The notes beneath the pieces were generated by a model that saw only the letters and a program-made list of their open reading frames with translations, ran no database searches and was not told the origin of the DNA. A stretch of 23,878 nucleotides of DNA, taken from the IMG/VR virus record IMGVR_UViG_3300035670_005308, positions 1-23,878 of that record; one strand, 5' to 3'. Shown in pieces: positions 22,072 to 23,878 of this stretch (positions are counted from its first letter, which is position 1; each line of letters begins with the position of its first letter). Position numbers and translations under genes: made by a program. Source of the stretch: a virus.

Positions 22072-22577
22072 GCATCCTCCAGGAGTTGAACAATCATCTG
22101 CCATCCGTCCCTGCTGATATTGATTGATGGCGATGCTAGCTTACTCTTACTACAGCGGTCATTAATATGAGAAATAATACGCTTTGCTTGCTCTTTGTCA
22201 ATCCCACGACCTAATGGCGCGGCGGGCCGTGCGGTATCTGCTGCCAGGTTTACCCGCGCTTGCAGGCCGGGCGTATCGTCCTCTGCGCCATTGCCGCGAA
22301 TTGGCGGCGGAATGGGAGCCGGGCGCTCAATCGGATAGCAGGCCGCTGCTCGAAGCAGGTCCATGCGCTCACGACCGATCATGGACTCCAGCGCGCACTC
22401 GCTGATTTTGACGTATCCGTCCGAGATTTTTGGCGCCGGGCGCAGGGCGTGGGCGGCGAGTAGTTTTGCATCCTCACAAAACTTCAATAGAGCTAGCGGG
22501 TATTTGACCGCAATAACAGGAAATCCCTGCACCCGCTCTGCCGCCTCGCGCAGTTCCTTGTCGGTGGGGTTAGTCAT
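22053..22577 (-). CDS. Chimeric accessory protein (174 aa)
   Basis: ATG 22577 (MTNPTDKELREAAERVQ) has GGAG about seven nucleotides upstream; the longer frame from 22664 lies inside the next gene. It encodes 174 residues. The N-terminal part is Ala/Arg/Pro-rich and GC-rich, ending in a PAPIPPPIRGNG linker and RPAAPLGRG. The last 50 residues (about 22053-22205) are AT-rich with Ile, Lys, Asn and Ser codons. The change of composition inside one gene suggests a fusion at a recombination point. A function cannot be named. Confidence 0.6.
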   Translation of the reverse strand: MTNPTDKELREAAERVQGFPVIAVKYPLALLKFCEDAKLLAAHALRPAPKISDGYVKISECALESMIGRERMDLLRAAACYPIERPAPIPPPIRGNGAEDDTPGLQARVNLAADTARPAAPLGRGIDKEQAKRIISHINDRCSKSKLASPSINISRDGWQMIVQLLEDACTNQS

Positions 22578-22815
22578 GGGGAGGCTCCGCCGCGTTGCTA
22601 AAGGCAGGCAAAATTTGTGGGTATGGGGGAGCAAACGTTCGCAGATAATCTGCCGCGGCTTCACTATCTGGTCTGTCCAATAACTGCATATCTAGCGCAG
22701 CCGAAATAGCTGCCCGCCCCCTGTCGAAGTCGTGTCGGTGCGGCGTATTTTTCCCGCAATAGCGGCACACACTTGTGCCCTTAGCCTCAGTTTCTTTTTG
22801 AACGGAATCATTCAT
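22570..22815 (-). CDS. Small putative zinc-binding protein (81 aa)
   Basis: This encodes 81 residues. CRYCGKNTPHRHD at 17-29 offers two cysteines and two histidines for a zinc site. The remainder is helical with a Pro-rich end. AAGGAG lies seven nucleotides before the ATG; the stop overlaps the next gene by 8 nt. Similar short CxxCG proteins are common in accessory regions of proteobacterial phages. Function unknown. Confidence 0.65.
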   Translation of the reverse strand: MNDSVQKETEAKGTSVCRYCGKNTPHRHDFDRGRAAISAALDMQLLDRPDSEAAADYLRTFAPPYPQILPAFSNAAEPPHD

Positions 22816-22816
22816 T

Positions 22817-22987
22817 TCAAATCTCCTTCGGTTTTAATAGCGCGGCACTGCACAAACGCGCAGTCTCGGGGTCTTCGCCGCGAAGGGCATATAGTTCGGA
22901 TATGAGCGACGCTGCCTCTCGCGCCTTGGCTCGCTGGTCGTCAATGTCTTCCCGCAGCATATCTTCCACACTAGGTTGTGTGTTCAC
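22817..22987 (-). CDS. Unknown small helical protein (56 aa)
   Basis: A GTG at 22987 in a GTGA overlap with the previous stop, with AAGGAG eight nucleotides upstream, is preferred to the ATG at 23116, which is inside the neighbouring gene. It encodes 56 residues: acidic helix (SVEDMLREDIDDQRAKAREA) followed by SLISELYALRGEDPETARL. Not recognised. Confidence 0.65.
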   Translation of the reverse strand: MNTQPSVEDMLREDIDDQRAKAREAASLISELYALRGEDPETARLCSAALLKPKEI

Positions 22988-23436
22988 TTCCCGCTCTCCT
23001 TCGTCTGCGCCTGCATGGCGGCGTCGATTGCGGCATCTGCATGAGCGCCAGAAAGAGAAACCCGAACCAAGTGAACGCCCGGCAGGAATTGCATAATGAA
23101 AGGGCCTTGCCCGCACTGCTCAGTGATGCTGCTCGCTGGCGTAAAATGCTTTCGCCCACAATCTCGCAGCCACCGATACCTCGCCGCGTCCCGCTCCAAC
23201 TCCGCGATGCGGTCCAGCAGAGCTGGGACTTGGGCGGCGACGGCGTAGGCGTCCGGGGCGGATGCGAACAACGCCGCGTTGTCCTCCGCATCACGACGCT
23301 TGCATACCGTCTCGCCGCCATCCCACAGCACGGTCGTGCGCCATGCGACGGCCCACTTCCCCGGCGTCGCCTTCGCCGCCAATGCCGCCAGCCTCGCGCA
23401 CTCGGCGCGGAGTTGTTCGGGGGTCATGGTGGTCAT
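22984..23436 (-). CDS. Ead/Ea22-like phage protein
   Basis: This encodes 150 residues. The layout matches the Ead/Ea22-like accessory proteins: a helix LRAECARLAALAAKATPGKWAV, a DNAALFASAPDAYA segment, VPALLDRIAELERDAARYRWLRD (about 70-92) and a closing DAAIDAAM. These proteins are common in phages and prophages of proteobacteria; their role is not established. The gene is GC-rich, unlike the replication genes to its left. It overlaps the upstream phosphoesterase gene by 4 nt. Confidence 0.7.
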   Translation of the reverse strand: MTTMTPEQLRAECARLAALAAKATPGKWAVAWRTTVLWDGGETVCKRRDAEDNAALFASAPDAYAVAAQVPALLDRIAELERDAARYRWLRDCGRKHFTPASSITEQCGQGPFIMQFLPGVHLVRVSLSGAHADAAIDAAMQAQTKESGK

Positions 23437-23878
23437 GCGTCGCCCTCCCAGCCAACAGGCATCGTGAAGCCGGAGGCATTGCGGTGCCCGCCACCGCCGT
23501 ATTGCTTGGCGACCTCCGAAACGTCAACTGCATCGGGCGCGCTGCGCAGGCTGAACACGCGGCCGGTGGGGGTGTCCCAGTAGCAGGCAGCGAAGGGCTC
23601 GTTCTTGCCCATCAGGTGGCCGGCGTCACTGGACAGCGTGTACGGCAGGTTCGCCACCGGAACGTCGTACCCGCCGATCCTCATGCGGCGGCGGGTCACG
23701 CCGACCAGCTCGGCGATGTCCTTGTGGTGCTTGCGCTCAATCGCCGCGCCTTCGGCGCGCAGCAACTGAACGTCGGACGCCATCAGTTTATCCCACACCT
23801 CAAAGTCGTACGGGTAGCTGAACACGTTGGCCTGGATCTCGCGCGTGCCCTCCAACTTGAACAGCCACAGGTCGCGGT
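23433..23878 (-). CDS. DHH/DHHA1-family phosphoesterase (5' partial)
   Basis: The frame is open to the right edge, so only the C-terminal 147 or so residues are present; the TTG at 23855 is internal. The sequence DLWLFKLEGTREIQA followed by VFSYPYDFEVWDKL and the glycine motif KQYGGGGHRNASGF near the end mark the DHHA1 substrate-binding domain found in RecJ, NrnA/NrnB and cyclic-dinucleotide phosphodiesterases. The catalytic DHH domain would lie beyond the window. Likely substrate is short RNA or a (cyclic) oligonucleotide; which cannot be told from here. GC-rich composition matches its accessory neighbours. Confidence 0.78.
   Translation of the reverse strand, partial: RDLWLFKLEGTREIQANVFSYPYDFEVWDKLMASDVQLLRAEGAAIERKHHKDIAELVGVTRRRMRIGGYDVPVANLPYTLSSDAGHLMGKNEPFAACYWDTPTGRVFSLRSAPDAVDVSEVAKQYGGGGHRNASGFTMPVGWEGDA

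Noticed and set aside
22072-22104. Upstream ATG at 22104 for the 50-residue gene
   Set aside because: It lacks a ribosome site, while ATG 22071 has TGGAGG at a suitable distance.

Overview
The window is a piece of a tailed double-stranded DNA phage (Caudoviricetes). It is most likely a podovirus with a T7-style replication module and a proteobacterial host. The sequence shows a family A DNA polymerase with T7-type motifs, a T7 gp4-type primase-helicase, a single-strand binding protein with an acidic tail, a 5'-3' exonuclease, a pectate-lyase-like tailspike and a lysis cassette. The host assignment is inference, resting on the bacterial sigma70-type promoters, the B12-dependent reductase and the style of the right-end accessory genes. 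I saw no tRNA, CRISPR, integrase, terminase, portal, capsid or RNA polymerase gene.

Plus-strand half (1-10385): late genes. A very large helical virion protein enters from the left edge (its start is outside), followed by a second helical virion protein and a free-standing lytic transglycosylase; these look like an ejection apparatus. Next come two tail-associated proteins, a tiny zinc-finger-like ORF, a perfect-consensus sigma70 promoter, the tailspike, a short tail-fibre-like remnant, holin, M15 endolysin, a small coiled-coil membrane protein and a small HNH protein. The strand ends in a bidirectional hairpin terminator at about 10387-10417.

Minus-strand half (10415-23878, read right to left): early and replication genes. 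The right edge holds a DHHA1-type phosphoesterase (partial), an Ead/Ea22-like protein and small GC-rich accessory genes. A run of small unknown genes and a 98-nt AT-rich intergenic stretch follow. Then come primase-helicase, an unknown small protein, an endonuclease VII-like gene, DNA polymerase, two small unknowns, SSB, an HNH gene, a 37-residue AT-hook-like protein, 5'-3' exonuclease, further small genes and an HNH gene, a DEDD exonuclease with a zinc ribbon, a DUF3310 protein and finally a class II (adenosylcobalamin-dependent) ribonucleotide reductase. Genes are packed with 1-17 nt overlaps, often TAATG, which suggests translational coupling.

Points of most interest: a shared promoter motif at three sites (before the tailspike, before the SSB operon and before the reductase); a UUCG-loop terminator between the reductase promoter and its start codon; blocks of foreign base composition in the tail-receptor region and at the right end; two nucleases that share an N-terminal zinc module but carry different catalytic domains; and a primase-helicase without the N-terminal zinc domain of T7 gp4A.
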